From NCBI GenBank assembly GCA_024529925.1, contig JAFEUB010000795.1, forward strand, positions 2,259,894 to 2,323,893: 64,000 bases of DNA, in the 5' to 3' direction. Source of the stretch: Ophthalmolycus amberensis. Lineage: Eukaryota > Chordata > Actinopteri > Perciformes > Zoarcidae. Shown piece after piece: positions 26,405 through 37,228 of this stretch (the first letter of the stretch is position 1; each line of letters starts with the position of its first letter). The position numbers and the translations under genes are program-made. The notes beneath the pieces are model-generated. The model was given only the letters and a program-made list of their open reading frames with translations. It was not told where the DNA came from and made no database searches.

Positions 26405-29400
26405 TGTGTATTTGCGTTTGGACTCCCATCATGCCTGTGGTCAGTATGGAGAGGCAGACAGAAGGTGGTGAACAACTTGTGTTGTTGATGGCTGCATGTC
26501 TGGCTTTGTGTGTGGTGGTTTGGGGTAATTTAAGCACAAAGAATAGCCCAAATGTGTTGCTTCGATCACCTGATCAGCTGTCAACATTGCTATACCTGCA
26601 AAACTGAATTTTGTTTGTAATGCAGCAATTGCCACATACACAACCAAAACTTTACCCAACTGGTATTAGCCAGGCTTATATCCCAAAATACCAAGCAGGT
26701 TTTTCACAGTCATAGCACGAAAAAACAACCAGTCTTCCTCAGATGTATAATTTTGTTTCCCCGGTGAGTAAAAAGCCTTGGAGGCGAGTGCATACGCAGC
26801 AGTCATGTTTGTTAAGATACATGGCTAGAACTGGCCTTTTTTCTCAAGCACCGGAAAAAAACAGTAAATCACCAGCAAAGAAAATAAATATATACTTATT
26901 ACATTCTGCACACTGCGTATATTCACCTCCTTAACATATTGCACAGGCACAGTGCAAATGTGCAGCGCTGCACACGGGCAAAAACATGCCATGAAAAATG
27001 ACAGCGGGGAGGGGTAACTGCGGACCTGGAATATAATGGCGCGGTGGAGCAGAGGAGAAATAATCATACCTAGTGCTGGGGGATGAGGGAAGGTGGGAGG
27101 AGCAAGAGGACGATGAGTCTGTGCCCTGTAGCAGGGAAATGGAGCTCCACTGCTCTGCTGCTGGCTGCCTGATTCCCCAATAACGCTGCACAAGAGCTCC
27201 CTTCAGCAAGGGGCAACAGCAGGCAGCATCTGTACGCGAGAAATACATTCCCCCGACACTCCACAGCCACAGGAGACGCACACAGATGCTGCAATACTGG
27301 ACCATGCACATTATAGTGGACGATGAAATGCTAGTTATAATCAAACCCCCCACAAAAAATCTATTCATAAAATAGAAAGGAAATGATTACTGAAATTTCA
27401 GCAATGACACTGAAATACCAGCTGGCTTCCATCCTTCACAGGATTCTGATTAGAGCTCCAATCAGCCTGCAGTACCCTCAGTGGCCGTTGGGTGTCTCTC
27501 TTTCACTTCGCATGGCTGAGGCTCTCTCCCTCACCAAGTGGAGCTCCTCTGCTGCCTGAACACCCATCTACACATAATATATACACCATCATTTGAAAAT
27601 GGCAGCTTTTTGAAAATTCACCTTGATTATCAGACATTAAAAGTGACTTCTCCAGAGCTGAGTGTCTGGCTAGGGGGATGGCTGCAGACAGCAGAACAAT
27701 GCAGCAGGCTTGATATTAATGCCTGGCTGGGGTGTGGAGGGAGGAGAGAGGAGCCAGCCCTTTGTTCTCTCCTACAGCCAATTATTTTTTACGTGTGCCT
27801 CTTTTCACAACAACAAGAGAGAATTTAATTTTAATGCACTCTGGGAAAAAAAAAGAAGAAGAAAAAAACAAACATCTAGAGTATTCTTTAACAGAGACGG
27901 GGACTAGCATCAGCGGTTAAGTATATATGCATCTCTGTATGAGGCACAGACAGATGACAGGGGCAACAAGAATGACATCAACACAAACACACCCAACAGC
28001 ATGAATCCTCTCATGCAAAATGCTAAAACACATACTGTCTCACTCCCAAACTAAAGCAGAACTGCACACAGCCCTACCTTTCTGAAAGAAAGACCAAAAT
28101 GAGAAGAGAGACACCAAAATAAAACCACGGTTATTTCATTATACAGCACTGTGGTGCAGTGGTCGGGCGCACATTAACATGTGCATACCCAAGACGCGGT
28201 GATAAGAAAGAACACTGTAAAAATAGCAAGGATTCCAGATCAAATGGCATAAAAAAATAAAAACCCAAGATTGCTGTTGGTAGGTATGTGGCCAAATATT
28301 TTTCTAATTGGAAGGGCACTTTATCTTGCTGTCAGAGAAGCAGTAAAAAGCAGGTGCTGTTCCCAGAAGGAGAGGAGCACAGCTTGCTGGCCTTTTATTA
28401 GTGCTGGAGCTCTGATATATGCGTCTGGTCGAGGCTTTCATCAAGAACCAGCACCATAAACACACACGCGGAACTGTTACACACTCGCCAGCACACTGAG
28501 AACCATTGTGAAACAATTCATCTACGTTCTACAAATGCAATCTGCACACAGTCAACAGGAAATGACTGCCAACAAAGTTTCCTACAACAGGCTGATGATA
28601 CCAACAGTAACTGAGGGCATTTTTAGGTTTACAGGTTAACACGATGATCATCAATTGGAACACTATAATAACACGCTAAGAAGCATTCAAATCCAGAAAC
28701 GACACAGCAGTGCACACACAGCACATAACTGCCTCAGTACAAGCAGGCAGTGTAAAACGATTAAGTCACTAGAGAATAAGAAAGCACAAAAAACAGCATG
28801 CACACACACAACCACTGCAGCAGCACAAACTCTTACATATGCAGTTCATGCAAAGCCAGTTCCTGCACACAGAGGCACTCCAAACTGACTCATGCAGACA
28901 GACACACAGGCACAGACAAAGGCAGTGAGACTGAGGGGCGCATGCGCATACAAACACAAACATTCACACACACTCACACACACCCACACTTACAACACAC
29001 AGGCTAAATTCAATTTCGGTCCTTGGGCAGACAACTAAACTGCTTGTGTGCGGGACCTACTCTGCAGCACAGCAGAACCAATTCTCTGACGATGGTGGAA
29101 TTAAAGGGCAGAATCCAGCCTGTTTATGGTGCTCACTCTCTTTCTCCTCTCAATCAATTGTTTTATTAGCAATCATTTGGTGCTAAAAGTCATGTTCTCG
29201 GGAGGTGGCTGGCATGATGACAGCAGCCGCTGGACAGATAACACCACTTCGGCACATACCACTCCCAATTATTTACACCTGGAGCTGCGGGTCTGCTAGA
29301 AGCTCAAATGAACCACCAGATAAGCGTGTTTAGAAGAAGGCATGCTTACCTAAACCTTCTGCTCCATGCTTTTATCTATACTGTAACTTGAATAAGACTC

Positions 29401-30742
29401 AGAACTGGATGTATAAGTAAGCGCATGACTGAGTGCTGAGAAGCAGCTGACAAAATGGAACATGTTTACCAGTTTGTAAAAAAGCCCAGCAAACCAGAGG
29501 GTGTGTGCTACTGGCTGAACAAATGTAAAAAAAAAAAAACATTGTGATCCTACAAAGGGAATAATAATGTGAACAAAATGCAATAATAACCTGAGACTTT
29601 ATTGATCTAGTATGGAGCCCTACCTTGTAAAATCACTATTTTGATTGTGTCAGCTGAGGTCTGAGCAGTCAGGAGCACAGTACCTGCTGATTGAGGCAGC
29701 CATCTTGGACAACTCTGCATGTAGCAGCATGAAAGCACAGCAATGAGTAAGCTTTCCTGTGTCCGATGTTCATGTTCTATACTCTTACACTTGGCATTTT
29801 CGGACAACGCTTTTCACATGCATGTGCTGGCCCGCTCGATCTGTCTGTATATTGTATCTCTGAGGCATCTCTTTCTACCTGTCTACCCTCCAACCCCCAC
29901 CCTGCTCTGGTGTCTGGAAACAGTAATCTGTTCCTGAGCCAGCGCTGCTGGGATTAGGCAGTGACTGGAGATGGGATATATGCGTCATTAAAGCAGAGAG
30001 CACGGTGTTGCAGAAGGAGAGAGACAATGTCAACAAAGGTGACACAGAGACAGAGGAGACAAATACCAGAAATCCACATATGCCCACACGTACATACAGG
30101 CATACATGCACATATGCATGAATAACAATTTGAAAAATGCCTAAAAACCTAAACGCATGTCTGCCTGTGCCAACACACACATAAACAATTTCGTAATCAA
30201 CAGGCGAATAAGAACAATGTAGTGTTGCTGTAATGGATGTCTGAGAGACCTGCAATGCATTAAACCTACGGCACTAATGCGAGACAATATATATGCACTA
30301 TGTAGACAGACAGACAGTAATAACTCTGAATACTCTGAAGATAAGTTGGTGCTGGTGCTTGTTTACAATGCTGCAGAAATACATTTCTTTCCCTATGCAA
30401 TTTGTCAATGAATCTATTGATAAATTGAATTAAGAAACACAGAAACCATATCATTACTTTAGCAGTCAACACATTGGCAGGTAAATAGTAATGATATTCT
30501 AATAATTCTATATTTCCAGGCATTTGTGTACCGGTATGTAACCTACATACACTATTTCACTTTGAGTAACTGACATGACAGCTAAAATAAATCTTGCTGT
30601 TATATTTAGGTTTTTATGATAAGTTATAGTTCTTATTGTAATACAGCACAACATGCAGCAGTATTTTGTCAGTCATAAATCATCGCTTTACATTTTCATT
30701 ATGGTCTTAGAAGCAACAATCATTACCTGTGTCTCTCTGTAG

Positions 30743-30813
30743 GTGGGTCTACGTGGTATCTGGACACGCAGTGGTCGTCTCCCCCAGCTCCTTCCTGGCA
30801 CTGTATAACCGAG
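30743..30813 (+). CDS. candidate 71-nt coding exon, plus strand (antisense alternative)
   Basis: A clear acceptor (cctgtgtctctctgtag) and a clear donor (CCGAG|gtaggt) bracket 71 nt. One frame is open and protein-like (WVYVVSGHAVVVSPSSFLAL, then Tyr-Asn-Arg) with mostly G/C third positions. It would begin with the last base of a codon and end with the first base of the next. The minus strand also offers an exon at 30727-30800, from ggttatacag| to GACACAG|gtaatg. That one reads Cys-Gln-Glu-Gly-Ala-Gly-Gly-Asp-Asp and has a weaker acceptor. One strand may be the true one, or neither. The LTR element begins 86 bp downstream. Family not recognised. Confidence 0.35.
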
Positions 30814-31210
30814 GTAGGTCTTTGCCCCCAGATGAGCCTCCAGGTGTTTACAGCTGTGCCCCACCTGGGTGCTCTCTGCAGCCAATCTGCCCCATGCTGT
30901 GTTATGGGAAAATATGTCATAGTCTTATGCTTTAGGGGTAAACGAATGTAAGTCTTTAACTGTGCAGGCCTCAAACACATTTCAGTAGATGATTCTCAGT
31001 TTCGAAAGCCAGGTGGCTTGTTTATCTTGTTTATCCTGTTATCTGTTTTCCTGTGCATTGTTTCTGTCTTCAAAGACGGCGACACACAGAGGCCTAGATT
31101 ACGGTACTTCCTGATGAGCATCAGCTGGATAGCATGACCCTCTGTATGCATATATGATGTGTGATGGTAAAACAGGCTTATTCAGACTCTGTATTTCTTG
31201 TGACTTAACT

Positions 31211-31254
31211 CTTTGATTAGGTCACAGTGACCTAATCAAAGGAAGCAGTATAAA
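31211..31254 (+). promoter_or_regulatory. LTR promoter: palindromic ERE with flanking TCF/LEF motifs and TATA box
   Basis: The perfect palindrome has 15-nt arms (left arm CTTTGATTAGGTCAC) around one central A. It contains AGGTCACAGTGACCT (31219-31233), which is the consensus estrogen response element with correct 3-nt spacing. Two outer motifs, CTTTGAT (31211-31217) and ATCAAAG (31235-31241), match the TCF/LEF core. TATAAA follows 7 bases later. Function is inferred from motif match only. Confidence 0.7.
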
Positions 31255-31342
31255 TGTCCATGCATCTGACTGTCTTATTCAGAGCACCTCCTGCAGATGA
31301 CGTGATGTGTCTGTGGGACAGTGTTCTCTTTGCCTGCAGGCA

Positions 31343-31348
31343 AATAAA
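31343..31348 (+). terminator. poly(A) signal AATAAA in 5' LTR
   Basis: AATAAA lies about 90 bp after the TATA box, as expected for the R region of a retroviral-type LTR. The functional copy is the one in the 3' LTR. Confidence 0.6.
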
Positions 31349-31459
31349 TTGACTATTATAACTTTGACCATTCATCCAGACTCTGTTTCATTTGACATTG
31401 ATTTGATAAATATGATAACACTCTTCTCCCATGTACTACAGAAATATTCCACAACAATT

Positions 31460-31477
31460 TGGCGCTGCGATGCAGGG
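31460..31477 (+). other. primer-binding site of the LTR element
   Basis: TGGCGCTGCGATGCAGGG begins with the obligatory TGG (complement of tRNA CCA) 3 bases after the LTR end. I cannot assign the tRNA species by eye; the first six bases (TGGCGC) are the same as in lysine-tRNA sites. Confidence 0.6.
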
Positions 31478-32221
31478 TTCGCTGACTGTCTATCAGAGCT
31501 CCAGAGGGACTGACCGGAGGAGAAGGCCTCTCCCAGAAATCCACTGTCTTATACCTCATTAGACGAGAGAGAGAGAACCGGCAGACCCGAGGGAGTTTCT
31601 GATAGACAGCACGCGGATCCAACGAAAAAGAATTAATTTCTACAAACGGGTAAGAAAGTTAAAATTCCAATTATAAAAGTAATGGTAAAATTATACTAAG
31701 GTCATATGATTTAACAGACACAGATGAGTGGTCAAGTAGTCATTTTTATTTGGGTAACACAGTTGTGTTTGTTTTTATTTGGGTAGCACAACTGTTTTTA
31801 ACGTTTGTGGTTTTGTTTTACGAATGTGGTTCATGTAAACTCCCTTTTCATTTTCTGGCATATCACTAGTTGCACGCTTTCACGTAGAATTCAGGATTGT
31901 GTTATACGGTGATGATTTAACTCAGAATAAAAACATTTTGAGATCGTAAACACAGATCGCTTGACTACAAAATATAGGCTTGTTGTAAGACCGTGGTTAA
32001 AATTATCGTACGTGAATTCTATACTGATAGAATAAGAAACGTGATAAATAACTAACGTGAACTTCAAATGAGTTTGAAATAAGAATCGTGGTTTTCCACA
32101 ACATAACGTGAATTTCAAACGAGGTTTTTTTGCAAAGAGTTTTCCTTCGAGAGAATAAACATATGCTGTATAGTGACGACTATATTGTAAAGGTAACGTT
32201 AACGTGTCCACGCCTGAAAAG

Positions 32222-32494
32222 ATGGGTGGAAAAAGTGTTAAAAGCGCAGAGCCCTCGGGCCCAATAATTGATATGATGAAACAGAAATATGGAAACGGGT
32301 GTTTAGAATACCTCACGTACTGGTCAAAGGAGTTTGGTTTTCCTGAAAACAGCTCATTGAGCGCCGCTAAGCTCAAAATGTTAAAAGGGGATTTAGAAGG
32401 TAAATTGAAACAGATTAAATGTACGAAGAAAGACCGAGTCAAAGACTTAGAAATAAAAGTGAAACATTTGGGAATGATAAAAGTCATAGAATGA
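32222..32494 (+). CDS. gag/matrix-like N-terminal ORF of the LTR element
   Basis: This is a 90-aa frame starting Met-Gly-Gly-Lys-Ser; an in-frame GTG lies 18 nt upstream. A Met-Gly start is usual for membrane-targeted retroviral matrix proteins, though the sixth residue is Val, so the myristoylation consensus is not clean. It is rich in Lys and has a Tyr-Trp...Glu-Phe-Gly-Phe-Pro segment followed by a leucine/lysine helix, a pattern I associate with the N-terminus of gag in fish endogenous retroviruses. It stops after the matrix-sized region; no capsid or Cys-His nucleocapsid follows in frame. It lies about 0.75 kb after the primer-binding site, the expected place for gag. Confidence 0.45.
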   Translation: MGGKSVKSAEPSGPIIDMMKQKYGNGCLEYLTYWSKEFGFPENSSLSAAKLKMLKGDLEGKLKQIKCTKKDRVKDLEIKVKHLGMIKVIE

Positions 32495-32762
32495 GTCTGA
32501 GCAGCCCGATGCCAAGGTCTTACCTCCGATAATAAATAAATGTGACTGCCAAATAATTGGAAGAATGAACAAAATTGGGATTCCCTAAAAGAGGCAGTTT
32601 TAGCCTACGATTAAAATTTGATCAACTCAAAACGTGCTTGGAGCAGAGAAAGAGGTAAAGCAGATACAAATGAATTGATGTCCAAGAGGAAACGAAAATA
32701 GGTGTAACTGTTTAAAATAGAATGAGAGGCATATGAGCAGAGAGAGAGGAATGCAGGGGTGA

Positions 32763-32820
32763 GACACACACACGCACACACACACAGACACCATGCTCGC
32801 TCGCAGCAGCTGAAAGAGGT

Positions 32821-32859
<39 letters not shown>

Positions 32860-32880
32860 CCACAGAGGCACGCACACACA
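32763..32880. repeat. (CA)n tracts inside the LTR element
   Basis: Two CA-rich blocks separated by a short unique segment. They are a secondary expansion or captured sequence inside the element. The antisense frames here have Cys-Val runs from the repeat and are not proteins. Confidence 0.85.
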
Positions 32881-32999
32881 GAAACACAGAGATCTAAGAA
32901 TTGTATCTCTACATGAGACAACGTTGTCTAACATTTACTGCTGAACTTTCGGCAGCTGTTTTGTTTTGTTTGTTTTGTTCAGTTTTCAGTCCTTGGTCC

Positions 33000-34525
33000 T
33001 GACCTGGGGATTCCGCTTCCTGCTGTATGCTCCCCAGCCACAAACAACTTGAACGACACCCACCACTCAACACGTCGAAAATGAAGAAGACGAACGAGAC
33101 TCGTCAAAATCTACAGGTACCATGTCAATGCTCACAACTACAGAAAATATCTGCGGCATTCAAACCTGCAGTGAGTTGCATACGACAATGGTGAAAACTG
33201 GCCGTAGCGTATAAACATGCGATGACAGCCCTGACTGAACTTTGTAAGAAGGCTTTCCGCCATCCATAAGCCTGGAGAACATCACACAAGAGAGTTGTGA
33301 CATGCAGCATGCTGAACATGAGGATCAGTTCAACAACGGAGAACAGAGAAGTTTCGTCAGCACAGATGCAAGCATGCCCAGCTGATAAGGTATCAGGGCA
33401 TGAGAGGAAGCTGAAAGAGACTTTGAGACTTTGACACACACCTACTGAAGACTTTGTGTGCCATAAATGTGGCAGCTTGAACATTGAGGAACAGATGCTC
33501 ACGCTCCATGAACAAGGAGTGGTGGGAGGGCTCGACAATCGGCCATCGGGGAGGGTGCAGCAGATGGCGGAATGAGACCGGAGATGGACCAACGACGCTC
33601 ACATAAATACAACACCGAGGGTGAGTTAACTTTAGATTCTTCAGATGACAAACTTGTACATTTAATACACACATTAGAAACTAGACAAACACCACTCACA
33701 CCCACATATGTATATGAATGAGATTGAAGGATTCAGAAAGTTACAGCAAGTCACGTTAACTATTAAGAAAAAAAAAAAGTTTAGACTGTCGCATGCAGGC
33801 TGATTCACTTCACTGCACAGCACATGGGTTACGTGAACTAGATGAAAGGTTAGAGGAAGTATGATTTAGAGAAGTGGAAACGATATAATGGTATAATAAG
33901 AGTTTGTTGGACAGAAAAGTACTGCTCCTGTCTGTTTCTCTGTGTCCCACACAATCTGAGTTTTAAAAGGTGGAGATTGCACATGTTTCCACATGGTACG
34001 AAGCCCAGGAATGGTGTAAAGGACATGTCTGACTGGCAGCAAGCCACTCAATTCACTGACTTCAGAAATATAGAGGATCCTGGTAATGTACAGTAACAAA
34101 GATGAGATGCAGTGATTCACGGACGGAAATCACAACGGGCAGTTAGCCGACAGACACGTGCGTGTTCTGTGCTAACTGTCTGCAACTCATCTTCCAGGCC
34201 TTGAGGGAAACGAAGAGGAGAACAACTCTCTTCTTGCCAACATCTCAACGTGTTGCTCATATATCAGAGACTTTGTCTCACAAAAACAGATTTTTGAAAT
34301 ATCAACTGTGTAATTGACTCATGTTTTTCGGTATTGAATTATATTGCCTGCTACATTTATGGGCTCTTTTATCTCACAAGAACAGTTTTTTCTTCAGTTA
34401 TCTCACATGATGTATTTTCAAATCATATTTTTGGGGGAATACTTCTGTTGTTATTGAAATGTCCTTGTAGCATATTTTTACATTTTTACGGTATTTTGTG
34501 ATTACGATGTAATCAAAGAGTGGAA
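33000..34525. other. interior 'filler' of the LTR element
   Basis: No pol or env is visible. On the plus strand there are only short frames. One, ending at 33575, reads Phe-Val-Cys-His-Lys-Cys-Gly-Ser-Leu and then a Glu/Gln-rich tail; it has a single Cys-x-x-Cys pair. Another ends EQRSFVSTDASMPS. A 155-aa minus frame (33125-33592) overlaps them and is probably chance. The origin may be degraded viral or captured host sequence. Confidence 0.4.
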
Positions 34526-34836
34526 TGTTATGGGAAAATATGTCATAGTCTTATGCTTTAGGGGTAAACGAATGTAAGTCTTTAACTGTGCAGGCCTCAA
34601 ACACATTTCAGTAGATGATTCTCAGTTTCGAAAGCCAGGTGGCTTGTTTATCTTGTTTATCCTGTTATCTGTTTTCCTGTGCATTGTTTCTGTCTTCAAA
34701 GACGGCGACACACAGAGGCCTAGATTACGGTACTTCCTGATGAGCATCAGCTGGATAGCATGACCCTCTGTATGCATATATGATGTGTGATGGTAAAACA
34801 GGCTTATTCAGACTCTGTATTTCTTGTGACTTAACT

Positions 34837-34880
34837 CTTTGATTAGGTCACAGTGACCTAATCAAAGGAAGCAGTATAAA
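34837..34880 (+). promoter_or_regulatory. second copy of the ERE/TCF palindrome and TATA box
   Basis: Identical to the 5' LTR copy: AGGTCACAGTGACCT at 34845-34859, TCF/LEF-type motifs on both sides, TATAAA 7 bases after the palindrome. Confidence 0.7.
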
Positions 34881-34968
34881 TGTCCATGCATCTGACTGTC
34901 TTATTCAGAGCACCTCCTGCAGATGACGTGATGTGTCTGTGGGACAGTGTTCTCTTTGCCTGCAGGCA

Positions 34969-34974
34969 AATAAA
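34969..34974 (+). terminator. poly(A) signal AATAAA in 3' LTR
   Basis: This is the expected 3'-end signal for transcripts of the element. Confidence 0.6.
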
Positions 34975-35155
34975 TTGACTATTATAACTTTGACCATTCA
35001 TCCAGACTCTGTTTCATTTGACATTGATTTGATAAATATGATAACACTCTTCTCCCATGTACTACAGAAATATTCCACAACAGCTGCCATCTGCAAAGAG
35101 CGGTTTCTGTCAATACTGCTACACCTGAAGGATAGACACAAACAAGCCTACATGC

Positions 35156-35481
35156 TTAAAGGAATGGTTTGACATTCTGGGAAATATGCTTGTTCGCTTT
35201 CTTGCTGACAGCTATATGAGACGATTGAAACCACTCTGTCCACTACATATGAAGCTAAAGATGGTTAGCTTATCTATGCTTAAAGACTGTAAAGGGGCGA
35301 TACAGCTATCATGGCTCTGTCAAAATGGCAAAATTTGCCTAGCAGCGGCTCCAGAGCTCACTAATTAACCCCGTAAATTGTGTTTGTTTAACACTTTCAA
35401 AAACCAACAAGTAAAAACAACAAAAAATGTATTGACTTTATGGAAGTTCCTTACTCAAAATCCCAATAACTATTCCTTTAA
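35156..35481. mobile_element. TTAA-flanked non-autonomous DNA transposon (MITE), 326 bp
   Basis: The left end is TTAAAGGAATGGTTTGACAT and the right end is its near inverted complement, AACTATTCCTTTAA. The interior matches a very common teleost repeat that I recognise (GGGAAATATGCTTGTTCGCT..., then GGTTAGCTTATC..., then CTCACTAATTAACCC). TTAA at both ends suggests TTAA-targeting transposition (piggyBac or Kolobok type). The termini do not begin with the usual piggyBac CCY, so the superfamily is uncertain. No coding capacity. Confidence 0.75.
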
Positions 35482-36400
35482 ATACAAATGTACAAAACAC
35501 GCAGATCTCCCAACAAAGAAATAGGTGTTAGAGTATTGTCTTCGTCTGATACTCCTGAGAGTGATACCAGTGGTAAGTGAACGTCCATCTCCAGCTCAGG
35601 AAATCCACAGAAATATGTTCAGCCATATTCTTAGCATTATACATTCATGTATAAGGCCCTCAGCCAGATCTACGTTTAACTAACTCTCCATCAGAATTAA
35701 AAACTAGAAAACTCATGAGACACATATGAGCATAGATAAAGCATGTGGTGAAAACATGGCACTCATTTATGATTATTAAATATCTCATTTCAAAACCAGG
35801 GACATTAATATGGAGCTGCCCTGGTCCTTTCCTTTATGATGACATCATGTGCAATTGACTGAGACAAATCTAGCAGGTCAACAGCTAAAGAAACTGACAA
35901 AACTACAAAGATGAAATGTTCAAAAAAGAAGTTGAATAAAGCCCCGAGTGCTTTAGTGTGGCCAAGTTTGTCAATAGAGATCGTCTGGCTGTTTGCTTGA
36001 TTTCCTGAACCTTAAGCAATGGCTGAGGCAGCCGGACCCACAAAAGCTTTTCACAAAATACAGATATGGTGTGCATGAGGGGTTACAATCTCATTTAGAA
36101 GTCCGCAATGGTTCTCCAACATTAAAGTATTCAGGCACAGAGCCCATGGTCAGTCGTGACTTCATTAAGTTTTCAAGTGAATATCTGCCCTGTAAAAACA
36201 GAAGTCAAGTATCAAATTCATGAAACTGTAACAAAGGTTGAATATCCTGTAAACAATTTGATTTGCTTGGCAAAATTGAAATTTAGATTTTTAAGAACTC
36301 CTGCTTCTAAAGCATTTAAAAACTAAATGGCCATCTTTGTAAAATCCTCAGACATGTTAACAGTGCTTTTATCAATTAAATACGTGTGACAGTCATGTCT
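35482..36400. other. non-coding stretch between MITE and DIRS remnant
   Basis: AT-rich. A plus-strand segment ending ACCAGTG|gtaagtgaac near 35572 reads Ser-Ser-Ser-Asp-Thr-Pro-Glu-Ser-Asp-Thr-Ser but lacks a good acceptor. Nothing else is supported. Confidence 0.45.
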
Positions 36401-36429
36401 GAAAAGCTCCCAGCGCGCGCAGCTAGCGC

Positions 36430-36911
36430 CTAGCTACAGAAATCCACGGAGAAGCCCAGGAGATCCCTGCATGTTTTAGGATAAAAAACTCTTTGAGTGC
36501 GCCATGAGACAAATTGGGCTTCAGAGCATGCTGCCGTTGTCGATCTATGTTGAAACGATATGTCAGGGCTAGAATGAGTCTTCGGGGATAGCATCTTCAG
36601 AGATATTTGGGCTATACATTTTAACTGCTGATGGGGCCAAATTGTTATCTGCCAACGTTTATAAGGTAGGTTAACACACGAGGCAAAGGACATGACGTGG
36701 GACCTGAGCCTCTCTCTACACACCAGCGCCACAAAGTGGACCATCTACATGCATAACATGCTGTAGTAGAAGAGACTCTAGCCGCTGGTGCCACCACAAT
36801 GACCGTTAGATTAACTTCCTGAATGCGCACTGAGAGACGAGGGATCGGCAAAGCTGCGTGAAATGCGCAAAGGAGAGCTCTGTGCCACTGCAAGTGAGAG
36901 AATGCATCCAC
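36430..36911 (-). pseudogene. DIRS-like tyrosine recombinase fragments
   Basis: Two overlapping minus frames resemble the core-binding part (Tyr-Ala-x-Arg-Trp-Ser-Thr-Leu-Trp-Arg-Trp-Cys) and the following helix (ISLKMLSPKT) of DIRS/Ngaro recombinases. Frameshifts separate them. The Arg-His-Arg-Tyr catalytic set cannot be assembled. Confidence 0.55.
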
Positions 36912-37228
36912 TCCTCATTCAGGTGGTGTCCCCCCCCCCCCCTGTGACCCATGGACCCCCGCCAGCCATTTAGTCTGCAGCGCAGTACTGTACCCCAGGT
37001 GTACAATGCTCTGATGGAGAGTAGGTGTTTGTGAGACCACAGCAAAAGGCCCCTGGCTATTTTTTAGCAGCCAGGCCGAGCGCTCGCCGCCCTGGTGGCT
37101 GATGTATGCTGCAGCTGTTGTGTTTTTTTGTTTTTTTTGAACAGAGGAACAAAGTGTCCAGCACTTTCAGCACCGTGGACAGCTCCAAACAGTGTAAATG
37201 GAGGAATGGGAGATTCTTTTATTCCCAC

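Larger units (their letters stand above)
30900..31456 (+). repeat. 5' LTR
   Basis: Begins TGTTATGGG and ends CCACAACA. It holds a 31-nt palindrome (31211-31241), a TATA box (31249-31254) and an AATAAA signal (31343-31348). The inferred order is U3 to about 31278, R to about 31365, then U5. The base order and length match the 3' LTR. Confidence 0.92.
34526..35082 (+). repeat. 3' LTR
   Basis: Same start, end, length and internal signals as the 5' LTR: palindrome 34837-34867, TATA 34875-34880, AATAAA 34969-34974. No difference was seen between the copies. Its promoter would face rightwards into flanking DNA. Confidence 0.92.
30896..35086 (+). mobile_element. young non-autonomous LTR retroelement (endogenous-retrovirus-like)
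   Basis: Two direct 557-bp LTRs (30900-31456 and 34526-35082), both TG...CA and identical as far as I can read, flank a 3069-bp interior. A 4-bp target duplication GCTG lies immediately outside both LTRs (30896-30899 and 35083-35086). A primer-binding-site-like TGGCGCTGCGATGCAGGG starts 3 bp after the 5' LTR. A short purine-rich stretch (AAAGAGTGGAA) precedes the 3' LTR. A 4-bp duplication fits gamma-retrovirus-like or Ty3/Gypsy integrases. The interior is too short for gag-pol-env, and no protease, reverse transcriptase, integrase or envelope is visible. This copy must have been moved by enzymes from another element. Confidence 0.9.

Noticed and set aside
26742..26762. 21-nt plus-strand microexon (Met-Tyr-Asn-Phe-Val-Ser-Pro) between tcttcctcag and gtgagt
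   Set aside because: Good signals, but no neighbouring exon and too short to call.
33125..33592. 155-aa open frame antisense inside the LTR element
   Set aside because: It overlaps short plus-strand frames, has no retroviral motif and is antisense to the element; most likely chance.
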